Shown piece by piece: positions 18,396-26,809 of a stretch of 64,000 nt of DNA. The notes below the pieces were generated by a model. It did no database searches, was not told the DNA's origin, and saw nothing but the letters and a program-made list of their open reading frames with translations. Position 1 is the stretch's first letter. Each line of letters begins with the position of its first letter. Source of the stretch: Bradyrhizobium sp. CB1650 (GTDB taxonomy: Bacteria; Pseudomonadota; Alphaproteobacteria; Rhizobiales; Xanthobacteraceae); assembly GCF_029761915.1 (NCBI RefSeq), contig NZ_CP121695.1, forward strand, positions 9,143,501 through 9,207,500. The letters run 5' to 3'. Position numbers and translations under genes: made by a program.

Positions 18396-19451
18396 TCAGG
18401 CGCCGCTGTCGCTGCGCTCTCTCACATAGGCGGCCTCGGGTGCCGGACCGGGGTCGAGCTTGAGCGCCGCCTGCTGCAGACGCTTCGATCGGGCGCCTAT
18501 GATAACCTCGCGAAACGTCAGCAAGATTACAGATATGACGAAGGGCGAAAGATAGTAGAGCACCCGGAACAGGAGCATGCCACCCAGGAGTTCCTCCCGG
18601 TCCATCTGCCAGAGGCCGACCAGCATGGCAGCGTCGAAGACCCCGAGGCCCCCGGGCGAATGGCTGGCGAAGCCGAGCAGCGTCGCCGAGACGAAGATCA
18701 CCGCGACCACGACGAAGCCGAGATTGGGCTCGTCCGGGACCAGCACGTACATCGCGAGCGCGCAGAAGCCGAGATCGACGATGCCGATCGCGATCTGGAG
18801 CAACGTCAGCGGGCCGCCCGGCAACACCACCGTCCACGGCCCGCGGCCGACCACCCGCGGCTGGGTCCAGACCCAGACCACATAGGCGACCAGCGCGACG
18901 ATGATCCCCATCGCCGCCGTGCGGTTCAGCCAGGGCGGAAGCTGGTCGATCGAGGCGGCCGCCTCCGGATGGTAGGTGATGCCGAGGCCCAGCACGGCGG
19001 CGTTGCCGAGCCAGAAGGTCAGACCGGCAAGGAAGCAGATCTTCGCGACGTCGATCGCGTTCAGGCCATAGGCGGAGTAGATGCGGTAGCGCACCGCGCC
19101 GCCGGTGAAGACGCTGGCGCCGACATTGTGGCCGATCGAGTAGCTCGTGAAGGCGGCCAGCGCGTTGATGCGATAGGGCACATGGGAATGGCCGATCGCG
19201 CGCACGGCGAACAGGTCGTAGAAGGTCAGGGTAAAATAGCCCGCGGCGACGAACAGCGCCGCCATCGCAATCTGACGCGGTTCGGTGCTCTTGATCGCTT
19301 CAACCACCTCGTTGAAATCGATGCCGCGCAGCATGTGGTAGAGCACATAGCAAGCGATGCCGATGACCGTGACGCTGATCACAACGCCAAGCTTATGCAG
19401 GATTTGCTTCTGGCGCAGAAACGACATCGCCCTGCGTATGGCTCCCAGCAT
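18396..19451 (-). CDS. Flippase-like membrane protein (MprF N-domain / YbhN family)
   Basis: A 351-residue polytopic protein with about eight membrane segments, related to the integral-membrane half of lysylphosphatidylglycerol synthase/flippase MprF. Family marks are 'FTGGAVRYRIYSAYGLN' and 'FASHSPGGLGVFDAAMLVGL'. The soluble aminoacyltransferase domain of MprF is absent, so it is more likely a lipid translocase than a synthase. It lies just upstream of phoR on the same strand, which raises the possibility of a link to membrane lipid remodelling under phosphate limitation; that is inference from position. Confidence 0.8.
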   Translation of the reverse strand: MLGAIRRAMSFLRQKQILHKLGVVISVTVIGIACYVLYHMLRGIDFNEVVEAIKSTEPRQIAMAALFVAAGYFTLTFYDLFAVRAIGHSHVPYRINALAAFTSYSIGHNVGASVFTGGAVRYRIYSAYGLNAIDVAKICFLAGLTFWLGNAAVLGLGITYHPEAAASIDQLPPWLNRTAAMGIIVALVAYVVWVWTQPRVVGRGPWTVVLPGGPLTLLQIAIGIVDLGFCALAMYVLVPDEPNLGFVVVAVIFVSATLLGFASHSPGGLGVFDAAMLVGLWQMDREELLGGMLLFRVLYYLSPFVISVILLTFREVIIGARSKRLQQAALKLDPGPAPEAAYVRERSDSGA

Positions 19452-19860
19452 CTAGACCTCGAACAACGCTCCAGCGGCCATGTTGGCCGGCGAATTGACG
19501 GCCGGCGAACCCGCGTCGCCGCGGCCGGCATCGCGCATTCCCCCCGTCCCTCCACTAGCGCGTTTTGGGCCCGAGTGGAATTCGCCAATGCGAACAAAAA
19601 GCCGTTCCTTCAATGTTTTAGATAGGCTTTCGGCCAGGGAATACACGGGGTCGGCTCTTTCGGCGGCAAGTTGACGCGAATCTCCATGGCAATCCTGCGC
19701 AGGGGCCATGAAGTTTTGATGATTTCGACCGTGCAATGTTCCGTCCGGTCTTAAGTCGACGTCAATCTATGGGCCCCGCCCGTCTGTTGAAAGGCAGGAT
19801 CGCACGGCCGGTTTTGCACGGATTGTCCGCTGCGTTGAGAGGTCGCAGTACAAGCGCTGC
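19452..19860. other. 409-base gap without recognised gene
   Basis: Between the flippase-like gene and the GNAT gene. ORFs here (for example 19452-19736 on the minus strand) have no protein-like features I can recognise. The segment contains GGCCGGCGAA repeats near 19487-19510 and an AT-richer stretch around 19590-19740, which may hold the promoter of the flippase-phoR unit. No operator or RNA was identified. Confidence 0.4.
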
Positions 19861-20292
19861 CTAGGGTGCGGTCAAATAGCCGCGCTCATAGGCACGGGTC
19901 TGATCCTCGAAGATCGCCATGGCAGTGGTCATCCGGCGGAAGCCGAGGCGTTCGTAGAAGGCTTCCTTGCCGGGCACAGCGTAGAGGATGATCTTGCGGT
20001 GCGAGCCGCAGCGCGCAAGCAGCCGCTCGATGATCTGGCGACCGAGACCCTGGCCCTGATAGTCCGGGTGCACCGCGATATCGCAGACATAAGCGCAGTC
20101 GCGGCCGTCGGCGAGTACGCGGCCCGCGCCGACGAGGCGGCCGGCGTCATAGGCGAACGCCCGGAACATGCTGTTACCGAATACCAGCGCTAGATCGGCC
20201 GGCGCCTTGTTGCCCAGCGGCGCGATGCGGTAGAGCGCGGCGAGTTCGTCCCAGTCGACGGCGGTGACATCGTCCGTCCAGACAATCGACAT
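19861..20292 (-). CDS. GNAT family N-acetyltransferase
   Basis: A 143-residue acetyltransferase of the GNAT fold. Motif A, which binds the acetyl-CoA pyrophosphate, is VHPDYQGQGLGRQIIERLL, and motif B includes 'FYERLGFRRM'. The substrate is not evident. It is the fourth gene of a probable tetR-dbjA-Rdx-GNAT unit (gap of 23 bases from the Rdx gene). Confidence 0.8.
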   Translation of the reverse strand: MSIVWTDDVTAVDWDELAALYRIAPLGNKAPADLALVFGNSMFRAFAYDAGRLVGAGRVLADGRDCAYVCDIAVHPDYQGQGLGRQIIERLLARCGSHRKIILYAVPGKEAFYERLGFRRMTTAMAIFEDQTRAYERGYLTAP

Positions 20293-20315
20293 CGGCGAAC
20301 CTTTCCCGTGCTTAA

Positions 20316-20543
20316 TCAGCGTCGCGCGGTGGCAACGGCGGCGACGATCTCGTCAGGCCCGGGAAAATGCCCCTTGCTGCGACTGGCGACAATCCTGTCG
20401 CCGAGCTTGACCTGGAAGATCCCGCCCTTGCCGGGCACGAGATCCGACTCCAGCGCCAACTGTTCATGCAGCGCAGCGGCTGCTTCCTTCGCGCGTTTTT
20501 CGTAGCCGCAGGGGCGGCAATAGACGATCGTCACGTCTGACAT
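20316..20543 (-). CDS. SelT/SelW/Rdx-family thioredoxin-like protein
   Basis: A 75-residue protein with a thioredoxin-like fold of the selenoprotein W (Rdx) family. The redox motif is CRPC (Cys9-Cys12) after the first strand 'VTIVYC'; a C-terminal 'SKGHFPGPDEIV' resembles the family's 'G.FP....' strand. The family's selenocysteine is replaced by cysteine. It lies 12 bases after dbjA and is probably co-transcribed. Its redox partner is unknown. Confidence 0.8.
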   Translation of the reverse strand: MSDVTIVYCRPCGYEKRAKEAAAALHEQLALESDLVPGKGGIFQVKLGDRIVASRSKGHFPGPDEIVAAVATARR

Positions 20544-20555
20544 CTTGCCCTCCGT

Positions 20556-21488
20556 TCAAGCCGCAAGCTGCGGACGCACCGCTTCGATGCCGGCGATCCA
20601 GCCCGCGACGGAGCGGCCGATCGCTTCGGGATGATCCTCCTGGAGGAAATGCAATCCGGGTCCGAGGCGCACCAGCGCACAATGCTTCAACGAAGCTGCG
20701 AACCGCTCGGCAAATTCAGGCGAGACCAGCGCGCCAGGCTCGCCCGTGAACAGCAGTTTTGGATAGGCCGATGTTGCCAGTGCCGAATGGGCGGACTGAA
20801 GCTTTTCGTAGACGTCGGCAGGCTCGCCGGCGATCGGCAGTTCGCGGGGAAGGGCGAGAACGGGGCGGCGGCTCTCGGGGGTCGGGTACGGCGCGCGATA
20901 GAACGTCATCTCCTCCTCGCCGAGCTTGCGCACGATGCCGCCGGGCAGCACGCGCTCGACGAACGCGTTGGCCTGAAGGATCATGGCTTCGCCCTCGCCC
21001 GGTGTCCTGAACTTGCGAAAGACGGCCCTCGCCGCCTCCGCGTGGCCTTGCTCCTCCGCGACCTCGGTGTGATGGAAGTCCTGCCAGGTCGGCATCGGGC
21101 GGATGAACTCCATGAAAGCGAGGCCGCGGATGAAGTTCGGCCGGCGCGCGGCGAGATGAAATGCGAGCGCGGTGCCCCAGTCCTGCGCGACGAGATAGGC
21201 CGAGGAGATGCCGAGCTCATCGATCAACGCATCGAGATGGCGGACATGATCGAAGAACCGATAGGCGATGTCCGGCTTGCCGGACTGGCCGAAGCCGATG
21301 AGGTCGGGCGCGATGCAATGAGCTACCGGCGCCACCAGCGGCAGGATGTTGCGCCAGATGTACGACGAGGTGGGATTGCCGTGCAGGAACAGCGCGACTG
21401 GCGCGTCGTTAGCGCCGGCGCTGCGCCAAGCCATGGTCGTTCCCAGGATGGACGTGTTGCGAATCTCGATCTTGGCTTGCTGGCTCAT
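20556..21488 (-). CDS. dbjA: Haloalkane dehalogenase, DbjA type
   Basis: A 310-residue alpha/beta hydrolase closely matching DbjA of Bradyrhizobium from memory of that sequence. It hydrolyses carbon-halogen bonds of haloalkanes to alcohol and halide. Catalytic residues are Asp103 (QDWGTA), Glu127 (MEFIRP) and a histidine in the C-terminal 'GLHFLQEDHPE' region. Halide-binding Asn38 (HGNPTSS) and Trp104 are present. The extra 'HHTEVAEEQGHAEA' segment is typical of DbjA. The start overlaps the tetR stop by four bases, so the regulator and enzyme are coupled. Confidence 0.92.
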   Translation of the reverse strand: MSQQAKIEIRNTSILGTTMAWRSAGANDAPVALFLHGNPTSSYIWRNILPLVAPVAHCIAPDLIGFGQSGKPDIAYRFFDHVRHLDALIDELGISSAYLVAQDWGTALAFHLAARRPNFIRGLAFMEFIRPMPTWQDFHHTEVAEEQGHAEAARAVFRKFRTPGEGEAMILQANAFVERVLPGGIVRKLGEEEMTFYRAPYPTPESRRPVLALPRELPIAGEPADVYEKLQSAHSALATSAYPKLLFTGEPGALVSPEFAERFAASLKHCALVRLGPGLHFLQEDHPEAIGRSVAGWIAGIEAVRPQLAA

Positions 21489-22075
21489 GTCGGCTCCTTG
21501 AACACGGTTTGGAATGCGATGGTCTTGAAGCGTTCGAGTGCTTTGGGGTTGCGATCGACCTTCATGCGCAGGATCGCGCCCTGCCAGGATGCGAGCAGGA
21601 AGTCGGCAAGCTCCTCAGGCTCGAAATCCGATGCGATCTCGCCGCGTGCCTGGGCTTCCGCGATGCAGGCGGCGAACGGCGCGCGCCATTCGGCAAAGAT
21701 CTCGGCGAGGCGCGTGCGCAACAGCTCACTGCTGCCGGTGGCCTCCAGGCTGAGATCGCCGATCAGGCAGCCGCGGCCATAACCGTCGGCCTCCAACCTG
21801 CCGGTAATGATGTCGAGATAGCGGCGGAGCCGCGCGCGCGGCGTCAGCGAGGTGTCCTCGAGCGCCGCCGCGACAAGCCCTCTGGTGACGCCAAAATAGC
21901 GGTCGAGCACTTCGGAGGCGAAAGCCTCCTTGGAACGGAAATGGTTGGTGAAGGAGCCCTGTGGCGCGCCCGCCGCAGCAGTGACGTCGCGCACGCTGGT
22001 GCCGTGATAGCCGGTGCGGAACATGACCTTGAGACCGGCGTCGAGGATGGCGTCTTTGAGCGAGGGCTTTGGCAT
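21485..22075 (-). CDS. TetR-family repressor of the dbjA operon
   Basis: A 196-residue TetR/AcrR-type regulator. The N-terminal helix-turn-helix is 'TGYHGTSVRDVTAAAGAPQG' with 'SFTNHFRSKEAFASEVLDRY' following. The C-terminal ligand domain is about 130 residues. It is the first gene of the operon and directly follows a perfect palindromic site that overlaps its promoter, so autorepression relieved by a ligand, perhaps a haloalkane or its product, is likely. Confidence 0.88.
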   Translation of the reverse strand: MPKPSLKDAILDAGLKVMFRTGYHGTSVRDVTAAAGAPQGSFTNHFRSKEAFASEVLDRYFGVTRGLVAAALEDTSLTPRARLRRYLDIITGRLEADGYGRGCLIGDLSLEATGSSELLRTRLAEIFAEWRAPFAACIAEAQARGEIASDFEPEELADFLLASWQGAILRMKVDRNPKALERFKTIAFQTVFKEPT

Positions 22076-22081
22076 GAGCCA

Positions 22082-22110
22082 AATAATACGTACGTACGTA
22101 TTATTGTCAA
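22082..22110 (-). promoter_or_regulatory. Promoter and 24-base perfect palindrome of the tetR-dbjA operon
   Basis: A 24-base perfect palindrome (22082-22105) has half-site AATAATACGTAC. In the tetR direction it overlaps a consensus promoter: -35 TTGACA (22105-22110), a 16-base spacer, and -10 TATTAT (22083-22088). Only seven bases separate the -10 box from the ATG, so transcription should begin at or next to the start codon, giving a leaderless mRNA. A repressor bound here would block polymerase directly. Confidence 0.8.
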
Positions 22111-22198
22111 GCGAAGTTTTGCTTCTCGGCAGTCGCCTTCTTGATCAAATAGTTAGCGCGTTGTCGGATGGCCGCCGACCTATAAGCCGGCTGGAAGC

Positions 22199-22501
22199 TC
22201 AGGCCGCTGGCGTGCTGCGCGAGACCACGCGGTCCCGCAGCCACGCGCCGATGGTGCAGCCCACCAGATAGCAGGCAAAGATAATCAGACCGAGGTCGAG
22301 CCAGTAGCCGAACCGTCCCGGCACCACATGGGTCAGCGACGCCGCGACCAGTCCTGCGACGAGAACGGCCAGCCAGCGCGCTGTCACCTTCGAGGTGCCG
22401 TTGCCGCGCTGGACCACCGAGATCCAGCCCATCGCCAGGCCCAACAGCAGCGATCCGATCAGCCAGCCCAAATGAAACGAGACGAGATACGGCATCGTCA
22501 C
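22199..22501 (-). CDS. Small conserved-looking membrane protein
   Basis: A 100-residue protein with three hydrophobic segments (about 8-27, 41-58 and 66-88) and a basic C-terminal tail. I do not recognise the family. Its start overlaps the stop of the upstream OmpA/BON gene by four bases, so the two are probably co-translated and may work together in the envelope. Confidence 0.65.
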   Translation of the reverse strand: MTMPYLVSFHLGWLIGSLLLGLAMGWISVVQRGNGTSKVTARWLAVLVAGLVAASLTHVVPGRFGYWLDLGLIIFACYLVGCTIGAWLRDRVVSRSTPAA

Positions 22502-23892
22502 CTCACCAGAAATTCGATGCGGCGGTTCTGCGCCTTGCCATCGTCGGTGTCATTGCCGGCGACAGGCTGCGTCGCGCCATAGCCGACCGCGGTGAAGCGG
22601 GTGGCCGGCAGTCCGGCCTTGACCAGATAGTCGATCACCGCCTGCGCGCGCTTTTCCGAGAGGGCCTGGTTGAAGGAATCCTCGCCGTCGGCATCGGTGT
22701 GGCCGGCGACCTCGATGTTGGTGGTGGGACAGCGCAGCGCCGTCTCGATGAGATGGTCGAGAATGCCTGCGGAATCCGGATCGATATCGGCGCGCTTCGG
22801 CTCGAAGCGGATTTTGCCCTTGCCCAGGAGCTCCGAGAACAATTGCTGGCAGACGGTGCCATCGACCGGGCCCGCCGCAGGCTTCACCGTGATTTCCGGC
22901 TTGTACTGCCAGGTCTTTGGAAAATCCTTGCCGAGGCCGGCGCGGATGTCGTTGGCCGCGCCTTCATACAGCGCATCGCCCGACAGCTTCACCTCGCGGT
23001 CGGACACCACGAGCGTGCCGGTCGACAGCCGCGACAGCGCGCCGAGGGCCGCGACCACCGCCGTGCTGAAAGAGCTAGGCGCCCCGATGCTGGACTTGAG
23101 ATTGTCGACGACCTTTTCGGTGAAGAACTTTCGCGAGGCACTGCTTGCGATAGCCGCGTGCAAATTGTTGTCGGGCACGTAGCCGGTCAGCGTCAGCGTC
23201 GCGGCGACCGGATCCTTGTAGGCCTGGAAGATATAGGGCGGCGCCTTGACCTCGTTCGCGGCGATTGAAAAACCTTCGGGCAGATCCTTCAGCGCCGCCG
23301 CAATCGCCTCGCGGCCGCCGAGCTCCCGCGCCATGCCCGACAAGCTGGCCTTGGTATCGGAGATCGTGATCTTGCCTTCCTTGAGCTTGCCGATCTGGTC
23401 GAGCAGGAGCATCGCTGCCACCTCGAACCGCGGCGGTGCGCCGCGCGCCAGCCCCATCTGATCGGCCACCTCGACCCCGCCAAGCTCCTTGCGCGCCGCC
23501 TCCACCAGCCGGGCCTTCATCGCAGGCAACGGCGCGCTGCCCGACAGCGTCACCCGGACCACGTCGCGCTCGGCGTTCCAGACAAAGGGCTTGGCTTCGG
23601 GAACGAGGCGGGTCGCATCGTCGACGAGGCGGACGCCGGGAACGTTCTCGACCGCCATCACCGCATCGCGGCGGCCCTCCTCGGAGAAGGCGTCTGCGGC
23701 CAGGCTGACATCGCGGCCATCGACGGCAATCCGGGTCTTGTCCAGAACGGTGCCCTTGAGCGCGGCGCTGCTTCGGGCCGACAGGTCGGCCTCGACCGGC
23801 AAGGTGTTATTCCAGGCCGCAAATCCCCACATGACGGCCAGGGGGATCAGCCCCGGCCACCATTTGCTGGCCCACCTGAAAAGCTTCTGCAT
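22498..23892 (-). CDS. OmpA-family protein with BON-type repeats
   Basis: A 464-residue envelope protein. A single N-terminal membrane anchor (WWPGLIPLAVMWGFAAWNN) is followed by tandem BON-like segments such as 'GTVLDKTRIAVDGRDVSLAA' and, later, 'LSTGTLVVSDREVKLSGDAL'. The C-terminal OmpA peptidoglycan-binding domain has 'NIEVAGHTDADGEDSFNQAL' and ends 'DGKAQNRRIEFLVR'. It probably tethers the inner membrane to peptidoglycan. The start is set at 23892 rather than 23928 because the anchor begins there; the ribosome binding site is weak. Confidence 0.8.
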   Translation of the reverse strand: MQKLFRWASKWWPGLIPLAVMWGFAAWNNTLPVEADLSARSSAALKGTVLDKTRIAVDGRDVSLAADAFSEEGRRDAVMAVENVPGVRLVDDATRLVPEAKPFVWNAERDVVRVTLSGSAPLPAMKARLVEAARKELGGVEVADQMGLARGAPPRFEVAAMLLLDQIGKLKEGKITISDTKASLSGMARELGGREAIAAALKDLPEGFSIAANEVKAPPYIFQAYKDPVAATLTLTGYVPDNNLHAAIASSASRKFFTEKVVDNLKSSIGAPSSFSTAVVAALGALSRLSTGTLVVSDREVKLSGDALYEGAANDIRAGLGKDFPKTWQYKPEITVKPAAGPVDGTVCQQLFSELLGKGKIRFEPKRADIDPDSAGILDHLIETALRCPTTNIEVAGHTDADGEDSFNQALSEKRAQAVIDYLVKAGLPATRFTAVGYGATQPVAGNDTDDGKAQNRRIEFLVR

Positions 23893-24057
23893 TCGACGAC
23901 CCGAACTCTGGAACCGGAGACAAAACAAACCCTTGGCAGGCTGTCAAACCGGAAATGCCGGCCGTCTGAAGGCCTTGCGTGGACAATTGGAATAACTTTT
24001 TCTTCAAGGGTCCTTCCTTAAGTTGAAGGCGGAATGCCAGGGGTCCGCCAGCCTTCG

Positions 24058-25116
24058 ATGAAACAACTCCGCAACAACGTCATCCGCGCCGGGCTGGGAG
24101 CACTCTATTTCAGCGGGGCGCACCACCTTCTGCGCCCACTTTTGTCGGGCGTCGGCGCCATTTTCATGCTGCACCACGTGCGGCCGGCCCGTGACGGCGC
24201 GTTCCAGCCCAACCGGCACCTCGAGGTCACCCCGGATTTCCTGCGCGCGACCCTTTGCCACCTGCGCTCCCGCGACATCGACATTGTCGGCATGGACGAG
24301 TTGCATGAGCGGCTGGTCCAAGGCAACTTCGCCCGCCGCTTCGCCGCCTTCACCCTCGACGACGGTTACCGCGACAATCTGGAGTTTGCGCTGCCGGTGC
24401 TGCGCGAGTTCGACGCGCCCTTGACCGTCTATGTCACGAGCGACTTCGCCGAAGGCACCGGGCACCTGTGGTGGATCGCGCTGGAAGCGGTGATCGCCAA
24501 GGCCGAACAGATCGACGTCCAGATCGGCAAGGCCGCGCTTCACCTCGACGCGAAGACGCCTGCGGCGAAGCAGGCGGCGTTCGACCGCCTGCACGACTGG
24601 CTGCGCACGCTGCCGGGCGAGCATGATCTCAAGCGCGAGATCGAGTCACTCTGCATCAAATACGACGTCGACATGGCCGCGCTGTGCCGCGGCCTCTGCC
24701 TGCCCTGGGCCGAGGTGAAGACGCTTGCCGCCGATCCGCTGGTCACGATCGGCGCCCACACCATCAGCCATTGCAATCTCGCCAAGCAGAACGAGGAGGT
24801 TGCCGCGCAGGAAATGGCAGCCAGCCGCACCCGGATCGAACAGGCGCTCGGGCGTCCTGTGCTGCATTTTGCCTACCCCTATGGCGACCGCGAGGCAGCG
24901 GGTAAGCGCGAATTCGCGCTGGCCGCGTCCGCCGGCTTCAAGACCGCCGTGACGACGCGACCCGGCATGCTGTTCGCGGAAAATGCCGGCCACATGACCG
25001 CGCTGCCGCGTGTCTCGCTCAACGGCAACTACCAGGACGCTCGCATCCTGCCCGTCCTGACCTCAGGCGCCGCTACCGCGATGTGGAACGGCCTGCGCCG
25101 GATCGCGGCGGCCTAA
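24058..25116 (+). CDS. Polysaccharide deacetylase (NodB-fold) family protein
   Basis: A 352-residue carbohydrate esterase family 4-like protein. The first metal-binding motif is FTLDDGYRDN, the second is HTISH, and a later catalytic segment is 'FAYPYGDREAAGKREFALA'. N-terminal residues 1-35 are hydrophobic and amphipathic ('LSGVGAIFMLHHV') without a classic signal peptide. Such proteins remove N-acetyl groups from surface polysaccharides or peptidoglycan. It is not NodB: it is much longer and has no nodulation genes nearby. An ATG at 24034 is an alternative start. Confidence 0.8.
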   Translation: MKQLRNNVIRAGLGALYFSGAHHLLRPLLSGVGAIFMLHHVRPARDGAFQPNRHLEVTPDFLRATLCHLRSRDIDIVGMDELHERLVQGNFARRFAAFTLDDGYRDNLEFALPVLREFDAPLTVYVTSDFAEGTGHLWWIALEAVIAKAEQIDVQIGKAALHLDAKTPAAKQAAFDRLHDWLRTLPGEHDLKREIESLCIKYDVDMAALCRGLCLPWAEVKTLAADPLVTIGAHTISHCNLAKQNEEVAAQEMAASRTRIEQALGRPVLHFAYPYGDREAAGKREFALAASAGFKTAVTTRPGMLFAENAGHMTALPRVSLNGNYQDARILPVLTSGAATAMWNGLRRIAAA

Positions 25117-25118
25117 GG

Positions 25119-25142
25119 GTCGTCCCGGAAGGCCGGGACGAC
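25119..25142. terminator. Hairpin after the polysaccharide deacetylase gene
   Basis: GTCGTCCCGG (25119-25128) pairs perfectly with CCGGGACGAC (25133-25142) around an AAGG loop, three bases after the stop codon. There is no T-run, so termination is only a possibility; the hairpin is a minimal form of the GTCGTCC repeat family. A second palindrome (GTCGTCCTGGAC...GATCCAGGACC) lies at about 25177-25220. Confidence 0.5.
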
Positions 25143-25237
25143 GATCGAGAGTTAGGCGGCGGCGCCCATCCTCATGTCGTCCTGGACAAGCGAGCGGAGC
25201 GAGCGCTGATCCAGGACCCGGGGAGAGGTGAAGCGCC

Positions 25238-26689
25238 TTACGACTCGATCTTCACGTATTCGAAATCGCCGGGCTTGTTGTCGATGCCGACTTTCGGCGG
25301 CGAGATCCAGGAGGCGAACTTGCCGATCTCGGTGACGGGCTGCATCAGCGAGGCGATGAAGTCGCCGTCGGCGGTCGAGGGCAGCCATTCGTCCTTGCGC
25401 TTGGTCCAGGTGGCATCGTCGATCAGGATGCCGTCGGGCGTCGCATGGACGTCCTTGAACTCGCCGATGTGGCGGTGGAAGGCGACGTTGGGCAAGGTCA
25501 GCTTGAAGTCGTAGCCCGCGGTCGTGATCACCTTGTTCCAGCGCAGCATGCCCTTGACGCAGTCCTGGCTGTAGTCGTCGCGCAGGCGCATGTTGAGCGC
25601 GGTCAGCGCCGGCTCGTCGACCAGCTTGGCCTCGCCGTTGATGAGCTTGAGCACCGGATAGGTGGCGGTCTTGAGCTGGTGATCGTCCTCGATCTGGGTC
25701 TCGTGGTAGCGGCCCTTGATGCCGGCGTTGAAGGCGTTCGCCGCGTTGGTCGAGACCTCCGAGCCGAACAGATCGAGCGACAGCGAATAGTGCAGGTTCA
25801 GCTTCTTCTGGATGGTCGGCAGGTCGATGACGCCGAGCGCGCGGACTTTCGCGATCTCGGTGGGATCGGAGATGCCGGCCTCCTTCATCGCATCGCAGGT
25901 GCGCTGCACGACGCGGGTGATGCCGGTCTCGCCGACGAACATGTGGTGCGCTTCTTCCGTGAGCATGAAACGGCAGGTGCGCGACAGCGGATCGAAGCCC
26001 GACTGCGCGAGGCTGTGGAGCTGCATCTTGCCGTCGCGGTCGGTGAAGTAGGTGAACATGAAGAAGGACAGCCAGTCCGGCGTGGCCTCGTTGAAGGCAC
26101 CCAACATGCGCGGGGCATCCGCATCGCCCGAGCGACGGCGCAACAGCTCGTCCGCCTCTTCGCGGCCGTCGCGGCCGAAATACTTTTGCAGCAGGTACAC
26201 CATCGCCCAGAGGTGACGGCCTTCCTCGACATTGACCTGGAACAGGTTGCGCATGTCGTAGAGCGAGGGCGCGGTCTTGCCGAGATGGCGTTGCTGCTCG
26301 ACTGAAGCGGGCTCGGTGTCGCCCTGGATCACGATCAGGCGGCGCAGCATGGCGCGATGCTCGCCCGGGACTTCCTGCCAGGCCGGCTCGCCATAATGCT
26401 CGCCGAACGGCACGACGCGATTTTCTTCCTGCGGCGCAAGCAGAATGCCCCAGCGATATTCGGGCATGCGCACATAATCGAACTTGGCCCAGCCGCGCGG
26501 ATCGACCGAGTAGGCGGTGCGCAGGTAAACCAGCGACTCCTGGAAGCCTTCCGGCCCCATGTCGCTCCACCAATCCATGTAGCCGGGATGCCAGCCTTCG
26601 AGCGCTTTCAGCACCTGGCGGTCTTCGGCGAGATTCACGTTGTTCGGAATCTTGGTCGAGTAGTCGACGTTCATGATGTTCATGTTCAT
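25238..26689 (-). CDS. boxB: Benzoyl-CoA 2,3-epoxidase, oxygenase subunit BoxB
   Basis: A 483-residue di-iron monooxygenase of the aerobic benzoyl-CoA (box) pathway. BoxB forms 2,3-epoxybenzoyl-CoA using electrons from the BoxA reductase. Di-iron ligand motifs include 'VEEGRHLWAMVYLLQKYFG' and 'LTEEAHHMFVGETG'. The start ATG at 26689 has GGAG about 11 bases upstream; an ORF extension to 26794 runs into an intergenic repeat and is rejected. It is downstream of boxC on the same strand. No boxA is in this window, so the reductase must be encoded elsewhere or replaced. Confidence 0.92.
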   Translation of the reverse strand: MNMNIMNVDYSTKIPNNVNLAEDRQVLKALEGWHPGYMDWWSDMGPEGFQESLVYLRTAYSVDPRGWAKFDYVRMPEYRWGILLAPQEENRVVPFGEHYGEPAWQEVPGEHRAMLRRLIVIQGDTEPASVEQQRHLGKTAPSLYDMRNLFQVNVEEGRHLWAMVYLLQKYFGRDGREEADELLRRRSGDADAPRMLGAFNEATPDWLSFFMFTYFTDRDGKMQLHSLAQSGFDPLSRTCRFMLTEEAHHMFVGETGITRVVQRTCDAMKEAGISDPTEIAKVRALGVIDLPTIQKKLNLHYSLSLDLFGSEVSTNAANAFNAGIKGRYHETQIEDDHQLKTATYPVLKLINGEAKLVDEPALTALNMRLRDDYSQDCVKGMLRWNKVITTAGYDFKLTLPNVAFHRHIGEFKDVHATPDGILIDDATWTKRKDEWLPSTADGDFIASLMQPVTEIGKFASWISPPKVGIDNKPGDFEYVKIES

Positions 26690-26712
26690 GGCCGTGCTCC
26701 TTGGATTTTTCT

Positions 26713-26798
26713 CGTCATGCCCGGCCTTGGGCCGGGCATCCACGTTCTTGCTTTTTGAGCCAAGGACGTGGATGGCCGGGACAAGCCCGGCCATGACG
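26713..26798. repeat. GTCATGCCCGGCC inverted repeat between boxC and boxB
   Basis: Opens GTCATGCCCGGCCTTGGGCC and ends with GGCCGGGACAAGCCCGGCC followed by ATGAC; inner arms CCACGTTC and GGACGTGG also pair. It nearly fills the 120-base gap between boxC and boxB and could modulate the ratio of the two gene products. Confidence 0.7.
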
Positions 26799-26809
26799 CT
26801 GCAAATTCG

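Noticed and set aside
17640..19625. 661-codon ORF on the plus strand
   Set aside because: Lies opposite phoR and the flippase-like gene; composition is Arg/Asp/His-rich as in antisense shadows.
24058..25116. NodB chitooligosaccharide deacetylase
   Set aside because: It has the NodB fold but is far longer than NodB and lies among non-symbiotic genes, with no nodA/nodC or nod box seen.
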